Assembly (NCBI GenBank): GCA_018697095.1
Contig: JABHSG010000004.1
Span: 1-64,000, forward strand
DNA length: 64,000 nucleotides
DNA from: an archaeon
Lineage (GTDB): Archaea; Nanobdellota; Nanobdellia; Woesearchaeales; GW2011-AR9
Direction of reading: 5' to 3'
The position numbers and the translations under genes are program-made. Positions 26,833 to 34,772 of this stretch are shown piece after piece (within the stretch, counting starts at the first letter, position 1; each line of letters begins with the position of its first letter). Under the pieces are notes generated by a model. It saw nothing but the letters and a program-made list of their open reading frames with translations. It made no database searches and was not told the DNA's origin.

Positions 26833-27735
26833 ATGAGTAGTAAAGTAACTTTTCCTCATATCAAACTTGAAAACAAGAACTATCCCTCTGTGATTATGGG
26901 AGAAGACCACTTCACTGGCTGGTTCAAAAAATGCAAGAAATACGATTCTGAAAAACAAAGAGCAAATGCTTACCAAGAAACACTGGAAATGGCCTATTCC
27001 AAGGGTGTAAGGGGCTTTAGTATATCTCCTCACGCTACTTTAGTCAAAGTTCTCAAAAATTTCAAAAAGAAGCATCCAAGAATTGTTTGTATTTCAAATC
27101 ACCATTGGAAAAGTCATTATTACATTGATGATGAATCTTTGTGGTCTCCAAAAAACATGCAAAGATTAGGCGCATCTGAAAGCTTTTATCACAAAAACAT
27201 TGAATCTTGTAAATGGTTCGACAATCAAAAAACTACAAACAGATTCTCTGAAAAAGAAATTAATGAATTCAGGTTAGATGAAAAAGAGTATAAAAAACAA
27301 CTTAAAAAAATGGACTTTTGTGATTTTGCCCTAGTTGGCAATATTGGGAGAAGCGCTTTAATTCTATTGAACAGAGCCGACATAGTAGAAAAAGAAATAG
27401 AGTTAGTAAGACAACAAAAAATTATTCCAATTGGCATGTGTGAGGGTGGAGCTTTAGCTCTTCCGAAAATGGAAAAATTAAACACAGCAGGAACTTGGGT
27501 TTGGATGAATAAACATTTTTGTTGTCCTAATCTCAAATCAGCGTTAAAAACTATCAAAAAATCAACAAAACCAATCACTTCTTACAGAGTTTTTGTAAGT
27601 CTAGATGGATTCGATCTAGAAAAATCAATCTCTTTTATTAAAAAAATCAAACAAGTAAAATCAATAGTTGTAGGTGTGGATGGAGTTGATCAAGCAAAGC
27701 AAACATTTACAAACCTTCACAAACACTGGAGATAA
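26833..27735 (+). CDS. Conserved TIM-barrel-like protein of unknown function
   Basis: 300 residues. Alternation of helices and short hydrophobic strands (PSVIMGEDHF, GVRGFSISPHATLV, PRIVCISNHHW, FALVGNIG, IIPIGMCEGGALALP, KSIVVGVDGVDQA) suggests a beta/alpha barrel; the last strand-loop recalls the cofactor-binding end of aldo-keto reductases, but the catalytic D-Y-K-H set is not clear. Translationally linked to the thioredoxin lipoprotein before it. I cannot name a reaction. Confidence 0.55.
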   Translation: MSSKVTFPHIKLENKNYPSVIMGEDHFTGWFKKCKKYDSEKQRANAYQETLEMAYSKGVRGFSISPHATLVKVLKNFKKKHPRIVCISNHHWKSHYYIDDESLWSPKNMQRLGASESFYHKNIESCKWFDNQKTTNRFSEKEINEFRLDEKEYKKQLKKMDFCDFALVGNIGRSALILLNRADIVEKEIELVRQQKIIPIGMCEGGALALPKMEKLNTAGTWVWMNKHFCCPNLKSALKTIKKSTKPITSYRVFVSLDGFDLEKSISFIKKIKQVKSIVVGVDGVDQAKQTFTNLHKHWR

Positions 27736-27771
27736 TAATAGTGGTAAATGAAATTAAGAGAGGTATGCTTT

Positions 27772-27835
27772 TTTGATAGGGTAAGGGAGCGTAAGCGAGC
27801 GCATCCCTGACGCACTATCAAATACTGCTGTATTT
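27772..27835. repeat. Long nested inverted repeat plus small hairpin
   Basis: TTTGATAG (27772-27779) pairs with CTATCAAA (27815-27822); inside, AGGGA pairs with TCCCT around a GC-rich core with GCG repeats. A small hairpin AAATAC-TGCT-GTATTT follows at 27820-27835 and ends just before the CcdA ATG (27839). Could be a terminator for 26833-27735 or a leader structure; much more GC-rich than its surroundings. Confidence 0.55.
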
Positions 27836-27838
27836 GTA

Positions 27839-28528
27839 ATGGATGCTCTCAATATCTGGCTTAGTTTTCTCGCAGGACTATTTGCTCCCTTAGGTGCAGT
27901 TTGTGTTCTACCTCTCTATCCTGGATTTCTAGCCTACTTAGCAAACCAAGTACAAGAAAGAAAAGGTTCAACTGTTGCAAGTTCCAAAAAACTCCTCGTA
28001 ACTCTCGGTCTTTTAATCACAGCGGGTATTATCATAAGCATGTTCGCTGTAGGTCTTATCTTCACAAAACTTCTACAAATCTCCTTAACAACAGTTACTA
28101 GTATCATCTCACCAATTGCATTCACGATCCTAGCACTATTTTCCTTACTTCTAATAGCAGACGTAGAACTTTCTAAGTACATCCCTCAAATTCAATCTCC
28201 AACAACCAAAAATCCTTACGTAACTTCACTCCTGTTCGGACTTTTCTTTGGAATCATTGTGCTTCCTTGCAATCCAGCATCCTTAGTGATTCTCTTCGCA
28301 CTCTCAACAAATATCTCTAGTTTCCTAACTAATCTTTTAGGATTTCTAGTATTTGGAATTGGTATGGCACTCCCATTACTCTTACTAACATTAATCTCAG
28401 CGCAGTACTCAAAGAACGTAATCACATTCCTAACTAAACATAAAAGCAAAATCAACAGAACCGCAGGTATCCTCATGCTCATAATTGCACTTTACTACCT
28501 TTTCTTTGTATTCAGAATTATTGGGTAA
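27839..28528 (+). CDS. ccdA: CcdA/DsbD-type thiol-electron carrier
   Basis: 229 residues, about six helices. The two conserved redox cysteines are in APLGAVCVLPLYPGFLAYL (helix 1) and GIIVLPCNPASLVILF (helix 4), the CcdA signatures. It carries electrons from cytoplasmic thioredoxin/glutaredoxin across the membrane to outside thioredoxin-like proteins. Likely partner: the thioredoxin lipoprotein at 26247-26831. Length is typical for CcdA. Confidence 0.9.
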   Translation: MDALNIWLSFLAGLFAPLGAVCVLPLYPGFLAYLANQVQERKGSTVASSKKLLVTLGLLITAGIIISMFAVGLIFTKLLQISLTTVTSIISPIAFTILALFSLLLIADVELSKYIPQIQSPTTKNPYVTSLLFGLFFGIIVLPCNPASLVILFALSTNISSFLTNLLGFLVFGIGMALPLLLLTLISAQYSKNVITFLTKHKSKINRTAGILMLIIALYYLFFVFRIIG

Positions 28529-28549
28529 AAAAAATTAAAATAAAAAACT

Positions 28550-28596
28550 GCAAGGCAAAAAGCCTTGCTGGCTTAGAAATATTTTCTATTTCTAAG
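28550..28596. terminator. Paired-hairpin element C between convergent genes
   Basis: GCAAGGC-AAAAA-GCCTTGC (28550-28568) and CTTAGAAATA-TTTTC-TATTTCTAAG (28572-28596) lie between the convergent ccdA and DoxX-like genes, flanked by A-runs. Likely bidirectional terminator. Shares AAAACTGCAAG with element B and AGAAAT arms with D, E and F. Confidence 0.7.
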
Positions 28597-28617
28597 AAAA
28601 TAAAAAAGCCAACTAGC

Positions 28618-29067
28618 CTACTTTCTAACTTTGAACCAGTCTTTCAACTTACTTGGCCATCCTTGTAAAGCAAGTAGTGCTAGTGGCGCTGCCCAGTTTG
28701 CTGATCTTTCTACAAAATCCCAGATTGGGTCTCCAGCTATTGGTCTAAGTAGCGCAGTCCAAAGTCCCCAAGCTGCTGCCCAAGCAAGTACAATTCTAAT
28801 AGGATAAAATAGTGCGATAAAAGCAACAACAACATCCATAGCTCCAATGAGTGGAAGTATCGTAGCACCTAGTGATTCAGTCATCCCTACAGATGTAAAG
28901 TAAGGTAGCCAACTTTGTTTAACTTGCAGTGCAAAAACTCCGTGCCCTAAAAATGTTCCAAAAACTCCTAGACGCAGTAAACCTTCGCCAGTTGTAAAAT
29001 ATTCTTTGAACTTCAGCATATTTACTTTTTTAGAACTTTTAACTTTTTTAATTACTTTTTTAACCAT
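28618..29067 (-). CDS. DoxX-like membrane protein
   Basis: 149 residues from MVKKVIKK; AGGTGAT is placed just before this ATG, which argues against the ATG/ATA extension to 29088. A Lys-rich N-terminus is followed by four helices. GEGLLRLGVFGTFLGHGVFAL is the DoxX-type first helix with its conserved G-R and H-G; LPLIGAMDVVVAFIALFYP and AAAWGLWTALLRPIAG follow. DoxX proteins are quinone- or thiol-linked membrane redox components; exact role unknown. Confidence 0.7.
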   Translation of the reverse strand: MVKKVIKKVKSSKKVNMLKFKEYFTTGEGLLRLGVFGTFLGHGVFALQVKQSWLPYFTSVGMTESLGATILPLIGAMDVVVAFIALFYPIRIVLAWAAAWGLWTALLRPIAGDPIWDFVERSANWAAPLALLALQGWPSKLKDWFKVRK

Positions 29068-29179
29068 CAAATCACCTCTAATTATCACAAAAGAAAAGGT
29101 TTGCCTTTTTTAATATTCCTAATATAAACGCGGTTAATTTTGCTTACATTTTTATAACAATCTTATTCTAGAACTTTAG

Positions 29180-30421
29180 ATGTCAAATCAAAAAGATTCC
29201 ACTGGTAGTATCCCTTTAAACATCATCAAAAACAAAGATGATACTTCGTTTTATGCAGGTACTCTTCCAAAAGGTTGCCAGCATTGTATCAAAGGGGGAA
29301 AACTGGTAATTTTCATAACAGGTCTTTGTCCACAGCGTTGCTATTATTGCCCAGTTTCTGAAGAAAAGTTCGCCAAAGATAGAATTTTTGCAAACGAAAG
29401 AGAAATAACAAACCAAAACGAGCAAGAATCTATCAAAGAATTAATTGATGAAGCAAAACTAATGGATGCAACAGGTGCTGGTATTACTGGTGGTGATCCT
29501 CTAGCGGTTCTAAAACGTTGTACCACATACATTACAGTTCTCAAAAAAACCTTTGGCAAAGATTTTCATATTCATCTTTACACGCCAATGAAATTAGTCA
29601 CTAAAGAAACTCTGGCTGCTCTTCACAAAGCTGGTCTTGACGAAATTCGTTTTCATCCAGATTTGGACAACATGGATATGTGGCCAAGACTTAAGCTTGC
29701 AACTGAATTTAATTGGGACATTGGTTTAGAAATACCTTGCCTTCCTGATAAAAAAGAGCAAACAATTTCCTTAATTGATTACGCAAAAGACTTTGTTTCA
29801 TTTGTAAATCTTAATGAATTGGAGTTTTCAGATACAACAGTTTCTCATTACAAGTTATCAGAACATAATTATGTTCCAAAAAATGATACTAGTTATGGTG
29901 TAAAAGGTTCAGCTGAACTTGGATTAGAATTGATTAAGTATTCAAAACAGCAAGGTTATGATAAAAATCCAGGTCTTACAATCTATTTTTGCCCTTCAAG
30001 GCTTAAAGACAAAACTCAAATGGGTAACCGCATGAAACGCAGAGCCAATAATGTGAAACTACTTGGCGATATTGTAACTAGTGAAGGAACTTTGGTTCGT
30101 GGGATCATTTATCTTAAGGAATTAGCACCAGGCTTTGGATACAATAAACAAATTAAAGAAATTGCTAAAGATAAAATCAAATGCCAAAAATTACTAGAGC
30201 AATTACAAGAAGCAAAAGAGCAAATCGAAAATCTTTCTAAGAGTCAAGAAACAACAATTAATCAAGAAATCATGATCGATGAAAGAAAATTACGTATAAT
30301 CACAAGTAAAGACTTTGTAACCAAAAATGCTCAGAAACTAAAACAAATAGATCTTCTTCCAGCAATTGTTGAGGAGTATCCTAGCTACGATTCTTTAGAA
30401 CTTGAAATAGAATTCTTATAA
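29180..30421 (+). CDS. Radical SAM protein, COG2108-like
   Basis: 413 residues. The motif GLCPQRCYYCPV (CxxxCxxC) follows a preceding CQHCIKGGKLVIFITG, the layout of an archaeal family related to pyruvate formate-lyase activases. GAGITGGDPLAVLKR carries the GGEP-like SAM-binding step (here GGDP); HIHLYTPMKLVT and LDEIRFHPDL are later barrel strands. The last 80 residues include a coiled coil (CQKLLEQLQEAKEQIENL). Substrate unknown. CX2C before the main motif might bind a further metal. Confidence 0.85.
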   Translation: MSNQKDSTGSIPLNIIKNKDDTSFYAGTLPKGCQHCIKGGKLVIFITGLCPQRCYYCPVSEEKFAKDRIFANEREITNQNEQESIKELIDEAKLMDATGAGITGGDPLAVLKRCTTYITVLKKTFGKDFHIHLYTPMKLVTKETLAALHKAGLDEIRFHPDLDNMDMWPRLKLATEFNWDIGLEIPCLPDKKEQTISLIDYAKDFVSFVNLNELEFSDTTVSHYKLSEHNYVPKNDTSYGVKGSAELGLELIKYSKQQGYDKNPGLTIYFCPSRLKDKTQMGNRMKRRANNVKLLGDIVTSEGTLVRGIIYLKELAPGFGYNKQIKEIAKDKIKCQKLLEQLQEAKEQIENLSKSQETTINQEIMIDERKLRIITSKDFVTKNAQKLKQIDLLPAIVEEYPSYDSLELEIEFL

Positions 30422-30465
30422 AAATAAAAGCACTAATTGCCTTTAATCTACAAATAATCTGAACA

Positions 30466-31176
30466 CTATACAATTGTATAAATCATATAACTACCAAGTG
30501 TCACTAAAAATAATCCAATTCCGAGCCTCATAAGACCTCTATGTTTCTTACGCCACTTTTCAAGCTTAGATGATGACTTTCCAAAGTAAGCAATCAAAAT
30601 CATTACAATCAGTGGTAATACAAAAATCAAGTTATACAACAAAAGTAATGGGATCCCGTTAGTATAATCTCCTTGGCCAATGATTGCAAGAACCACTAAG
30701 TACGGTGCTCCAGTGCAAGGAAGTTCAACAAGTGTTACAAAAATACCAAGTGGTATTGCAGCTAAGTATGAATAGAAAATACCTTTTCCTTTCAATTCTT
30801 TCATTCGCTTTGTATAATATTTAATACGTTTAGCTGCGCCAGGAAGCATTTGCAAGGTGAAACCTTTACCATACCAAAAGAAATCTTTTATCTCAAGTAG
30901 ACCTGCGCCTATAGCGATAACTGCAGCAATCCAATAAATGATCTGAGAAAATCCAAATGACACTGTGAATTTCAAAAAACCAATTCCAATTAGTAAATAA
31001 GAAAGATATACAACAGCAGTATAAATTAATCCGCCCATAAGCATTTGTTTTGGATTTTTAAACATCTTTGTCATAAAAGCAATCAGAAATATCAACACAC
31101 CAAACACACATGGGTTAATACTATCAATAAGCGCAGCAGTGACAAGTACTGGAATTGTTAATCCTTCAGCTAGCAT
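30466..31176 (-). CDS. CcdA-like membrane thiol carrier, second copy
   Basis: 236 residues from MLAEGLTIP; its ATG overlaps the VKOR stop as TAATG, so this start is preferred to a GTG 12 bases earlier. About six helices. Cys in LIDSINPCVFGVLIFL and in LVELPCTGAPYLVVL correspond to the redox pair of CcdA/DsbD. Co-translated with the VKOR-thioredoxin fusion, so it probably adjusts the redox state of that oxidase or its targets. Confidence 0.85.
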   Translation of the reverse strand: MLAEGLTIPVLVTAALIDSINPCVFGVLIFLIAFMTKMFKNPKQMLMGGLIYTAVVYLSYLLIGIGFLKFTVSFGFSQIIYWIAAVIAIGAGLLEIKDFFWYGKGFTLQMLPGAAKRIKYYTKRMKELKGKGIFYSYLAAIPLGIFVTLVELPCTGAPYLVVLAIIGQGDYTNGIPLLLLYNLIFVLPLIVMILIAYFGKSSSKLEKWRKKHRGLMRLGIGLFLVTLGSYMIYTIV

Positions 31177-32084
31177 TATTGAGTGCACCCCGAAAACTCT
31201 CGTAATTCATTAATTGACAAAAAACCAGTGTGACGATCAATTTCAAGTCCATCTACTTCTTTAATCCAAGTAGGAGTTCCAGAAATCTTTTTCTCTTGAC
31301 ATAATTCCCATTCACTATCTTCGCCTTGTGGGTGACATTCAATCTCATTAATGCCTTCAAATGCATCACCAAACATGCTTCTTGTTTTTGCACAAATTCC
31401 ACATCTAAAAGAGCCATACATATCTACACCACTTTCAGTAATACACTGTGCAAGTGAGCTATGGTCCTCTTGCTCACCAGCAAAGACATTAAAATAAAGC
31501 AGTGGCAGTAAGTTCAAAATAATGGTCAGTGCAATCCATCCTCTGTAATTTCCTACTTTGAATTTTTTCAAAGTAGCTTTCTTATCACCTTTACACATCC
31601 ATATGGACAAACCTAAAATTAGTAAGACAATTACATGCACAACTGTGCAAAATGGACAAAGAGCTTGCAAAATGATTTCTGCAATTACAAAATAAATTAC
31701 TGATAGCAATCCAACAAGGCTCCAAATAACTAGTGGCAATTCTAAAGCACTCTTAGTATCCATAAGCGATTTGATAACTAAAAGTAGCAAAACAATAAAC
31801 CAAACTACGCCAAAAATAGCAACAGGCACATTAAACATCTCTGAAAAGGTACTAGAATTCACAAGTGAGCAAGAGACATGCTCTGAAAAATCACAAGCAG
31901 ACCCACCTTCAACAGTAGAATAATGATTCGATGTTAAATAAATAGAAGTTAAAAGACCAACAATCCCTAAAACTAAAACAACTTGTAACAGTAACTTCTT
32001 ACTAAAAAAACCACTCTTATTACTAACAAGTTTTTTGCTACTACTTTTCCTAGTAACCTTTTTTGTTCTATTTTTTTTTGCCAC
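31176..32084 (-). CDS. VKOR-thioredoxin fusion, disulfide-forming oxidase
   Basis: 302 residues from GTG at 32084, where AGGTGATAGGTG gives ribosome sites; a longer frame to 32165 would pass through the promoter (TTTATAAG near 32125). After a Lys-rich start come four helices of vitamin K epoxide reductase: loop Cys pair in GSACDFSEHVSCSLVNSS, and quinone-site CPFCTVVH. The C-terminal third is thioredoxin-like with RCGICAKT and cis-Pro in ISGTPTWIKEV. Such fusions oxidise exported proteins and pass electrons to quinone, replacing DsbA/DsbB. Confidence 0.9.
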   Translation of the reverse strand: MAKKNRTKKVTRKSSSKKLVSNKSGFFSKKLLLQVVLVLGIVGLLTSIYLTSNHYSTVEGGSACDFSEHVSCSLVNSSTFSEMFNVPVAIFGVVWFIVLLLLVIKSLMDTKSALELPLVIWSLVGLLSVIYFVIAEIILQALCPFCTVVHVIVLLILGLSIWMCKGDKKATLKKFKVGNYRGWIALTIILNLLPLLYFNVFAGEQEDHSSLAQCITESGVDMYGSFRCGICAKTRSMFGDAFEGINEIECHPQGEDSEWELCQEKKISGTPTWIKEVDGLEIDRHTGFLSINELREFSGCTQ

Positions 32085-32221
32085 TGAGCACCTATCACCT
32101 AAAGAAACAATTTTAGACTTATAAACTTGCCTTTTTACAACATAAAAATTAACTAAGAAAAACATAAAAAACTCTCACTTTGTAACAATATTTATAAAAT
32201 AATTTTTCTTACTTTATACTT

Positions 32222-32362
32222 ATGGGTAAAAAAAAATCATGCAGCAACTGTAAAGTATCAATTCCTGAATCAACTAAAGCAAACAGTAAGGGAAAATATT
32301 ACTGCGCAAAATGCAAAAAAGAATGTAAAGATGAAGACGCGACAGTTTGCGAATTTTGTTAA
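32222..32362 (+). CDS. Small zinc-ribbon protein, 46 residues
   Basis: 47 codons from ATG to TAA. Cysteines in CSNC, CAKCKKEC and terminal CEFC make one or two zinc sites. TTTATAAAA at about 32191-32199 sits 23-31 bp upstream, the leaderless geometry. Divergent from the VKOR gene. No enzyme domain; a small nucleic-acid or protein-binding zinc ribbon is likely. Confidence 0.65.
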   Translation: MGKKKSCSNCKVSIPESTKANSKGKYYCAKCKKECKDEDATVCEFC

Positions 32363-32429
32363 ACACACTCTCAGCTTCATAGGTTGCCTGCAGCCCTTCA
32401 CTGTCGCTTAGAAAGGACACCACTAAAAA

Positions 32430-33428
32430 ATGTTACTTGAACTTACAATAGTCATTATTGGAGCTTTATTTATAGTATTACTAGCTCATCTAATTATTTC
32501 TAAAAGTATTCATTTATCAAAACACTTCAATCTTTCAGGCACATTTGTTGGGATGACTATTCTCTCAATTGGAACCTCACTTCCAGAAATTATGACTCAT
32601 GTAATTGGAAGTCTCCAAATTATCAAAAATCCTCAACTCCTCCCAGGCATATCAGCGCTTGTGATTGGGACTAATATTGGTTCAGATATTTTTCAGCAAC
32701 ATTTTATATTAGGTATTATCGCAATTATTGGTGGTGTTTACCTCGCAAAAAAGGATCTTTTCCCATTAATGGGTGGACTTTTGGGTGGCGCAGTACTTCT
32801 TCTACTAGTTGGCCTTAATGGTAGTATCTCAAGGTTAGAAGGACTTTTATTAGTTATAATCTACATAATCTATCTAATTTATCTAAAATATCACGCAAAC
32901 TTTACTCGCACTAAAGATCTCAAAAAACAAAACCATATCTCAGCAAAAAAGCAGCTCACAAAAAAAGAGATAGCTAGTACAACTACTATTCTCACCTTCG
33001 CGTTCATCGCAATGGCAATAGTTACAAACCATGTCCTCAAGTTTTCTACAGTACTTCTTGAAAATTTAAACATCAGTGCTTCTTTTTTTGGAATTATTGT
33101 AATTGGAGTTGCTGCAGCTTTGCCAGAACTTACTACTGCCTTAGTTGCACTTCATAAAAAAAGACATCAAATGTCTGTGGGTGTTCTTATCGGAAGCAAC
33201 ATCACAAATCCTACTTTCGCTCTTGGTATCGGTGCAGCAATTTCAACATATCTTGTTCCTAAAGCAGTAATTATTTACGATCTTCCAATAAAAATTATTG
33301 GAGCAATCATCATTTTGGTCCTTTTATTAAGGTTCAAAAAACTAAAAAAAGAAGAAGGAGCTATCATGCTTGGGATTTTTATCCTTTACCTAATACTTAG
33401 AATGATATTTTTCCCAGTTGACATTTAA
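32430..33428 (+). CDS. Ca2+/Na+ exchanger (CaCA family, YrbG type)
   Basis: 332 residues, about ten helices in two halves. Alpha-1 repeat: GMTILSIGTSLPEIMTHVIGS with TNIGSDIFQQ; alpha-2 repeat: GIIVIGVAAALPELTTALVAL with GSNITNPTFALG. These G-T-S-x-P-E and A-x-P-E motifs bind the exchanged ions. The central loop is Lys-rich (residues about 150-190). It exports calcium, which may matter for the calcium-loop surface proteins in this window. Length is normal. Confidence 0.9.
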   Translation: MLLELTIVIIGALFIVLLAHLIISKSIHLSKHFNLSGTFVGMTILSIGTSLPEIMTHVIGSLQIIKNPQLLPGISALVIGTNIGSDIFQQHFILGIIAIIGGVYLAKKDLFPLMGGLLGGAVLLLLVGLNGSISRLEGLLLVIIYIIYLIYLKYHANFTRTKDLKKQNHISAKKQLTKKEIASTTTILTFAFIAMAIVTNHVLKFSTVLLENLNISASFFGIIVIGVAAALPELTTALVALHKKRHQMSVGVLIGSNITNPTFALGIGAAISTYLVPKAVIIYDLPIKIIGAIIILVLLLRFKKLKKEEGAIMLGIFILYLILRMIFFPVDI

Positions 33429-33488
33429 ATCAATTTATCATCTCCAATTAACTTTTTAAAATTATAACCACTCATCATCACAATTAAA

Positions 33489-33611
33489 ATGCAAACTTAC
33501 CACAACAAATCTCAAAAAGAAATTTTTGCTAGTTTAAACAGCAAGAGCACTGGACTTTCTTCTAAAGAAGCAACTAAAAGGCTAAACCAGTTTGGTAAAA
33601 ATAATTGTTAA
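33489..33611 (+). pseudogene. Orphan N-terminal domain of a P-type cation ATPase
   Basis: 41 codons. The product (QKEIFASLNSKSTGLSSKEA then TKRLNQFGKNN) matches the cation-ATPase N-terminal domain (E-x-x-x-x-L-x-T-x-x-x-G-L-S-x-x-E-A-x-x-R-L-x-x-x-G-x-N) but stops where the first membrane helices should begin, and no ATPase sequence follows. A TATA-like TTTTTAAAATT lies about 30 bp upstream. Either a remnant of a deleted calcium ATPase or a free regulatory domain. Confidence 0.6.
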
Positions 33612-33663
33612 GTTAGAAAGTTACTTGCAAAAATTAGCATAAAAATAGAACACAAAAAATAAA

Positions 33664-34770
33664 ATGAAAAAAAAATTAATCACAATTGTCCTCTTTTTAG
33701 CAGCACTTTTCCTATTAGTATCTTGTATAGATTCTACTACAAGCACCAAAGAAGAAGCAAATACTCAAAATCAAGAAGCAACTAACGCTCCAGAAACTTC
33801 TAGTGGTCAAGAAACAAGTGAAGTGGCAAATCCAATCTCAGAAGATATCCAATATACTGAAGATGGAACTCCATATATAATTCATCCAGATGACATCTTA
33901 AGTGGCGGTCCTAGAAAAGGAGGGATTGGAGTAGACCAAGGAATTCCTGCATTAAGCAAACAAAATATTGATTTCGTAACAGTAGAAGAAGCGAACACTT
34001 ACATCCAAGATAACGAACTTGTTTTAGCACTTCACTATAAAGGTGAAAAAAGAGTTTATCCACTTCAAATTATGGTTTGGCACGAGATAGCTAATGATGT
34101 TGTAGCAGGTGATCCAATTCTAATTACATACTGTCCACTTTGCGGTTCAGGTATTGCTTACAAACGTGAAATGACAATTACAAATGAGCAAACAAATATT
34201 TCAGAAACAATAACTCCAAAGTTTGGAACTTCAGGGAAACTTTACAATTCTAACTTGGTTATGTATGATGATAAAACCGATACCTATTGGCAACAAATTG
34301 ATGGTAAAGCAATTATTGGGCAGCTCACTGGTCAAGAACTTGAAGACATCAATATTGATACAGTAGTTTGGCGTGATTACAAAGCAGTCCACCAAGATGC
34401 CATGGTCTTAAGTCAAGAAACAGGTATGAGCAGATCTTACGGGACAGACCCTTATGGTTCTTACTATGAAAACTCGCTTTTATTTTTCCCAGTAGACAAT
34501 GAAATTGAAGATGAAAGCATTCATCCTAAAACTGTGATTTACGGAATTCAAATCGACAACACCTACAAAGCTTACATTGAAGACGATATCATCAGTGCTG
34601 GTGGAAGTATCACAGATTCAGTTGGTTCAGTAAATATGAAAATTACAAGAGAAGCTGACGGAATTGTAACTATTATAAACTCTAAGACAAGTGAAGAACT
34701 GGTTAAAGAACGTGACTTTTTCTTCGCGTGGTATGCATTTCATCCTGATACTTTAGTTTACGGAAGATAA
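33664..34770 (+). CDS. DUF3179-domain lipoprotein
   Basis: 368 residues. Lipobox LLVSCID (Cys near 20) followed by a Thr/Glu/Gln-rich linker. From about residue 70: DDILSGGPRKGGIGVDQGIPALSKQ, LALHYKGEKRVYPLQIMVWHEIANDVV, ITYCPLCGSGIAYKRE, GTSGKLYNSNLVMYDDKTDTYWQQ and FFFAWYAFHPDT, the full DUF3179 pattern. The CPLC cysteines may bind metal or form a redox pair. The next gene begins 2 bp after the stop. Function of the family is unknown; extracellular. Confidence 0.85.
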   Translation: MKKKLITIVLFLAALFLLVSCIDSTTSTKEEANTQNQEATNAPETSSGQETSEVANPISEDIQYTEDGTPYIIHPDDILSGGPRKGGIGVDQGIPALSKQNIDFVTVEEANTYIQDNELVLALHYKGEKRVYPLQIMVWHEIANDVVAGDPILITYCPLCGSGIAYKREMTITNEQTNISETITPKFGTSGKLYNSNLVMYDDKTDTYWQQIDGKAIIGQLTGQELEDINIDTVVWRDYKAVHQDAMVLSQETGMSRSYGTDPYGSYYENSLLFFPVDNEIEDESIHPKTVIYGIQIDNTYKAYIEDDIISAGGSITDSVGSVNMKITREADGIVTIINSKTSEELVKERDFFFAWYAFHPDTLVYGR

Positions 34771-34772
34771 AA

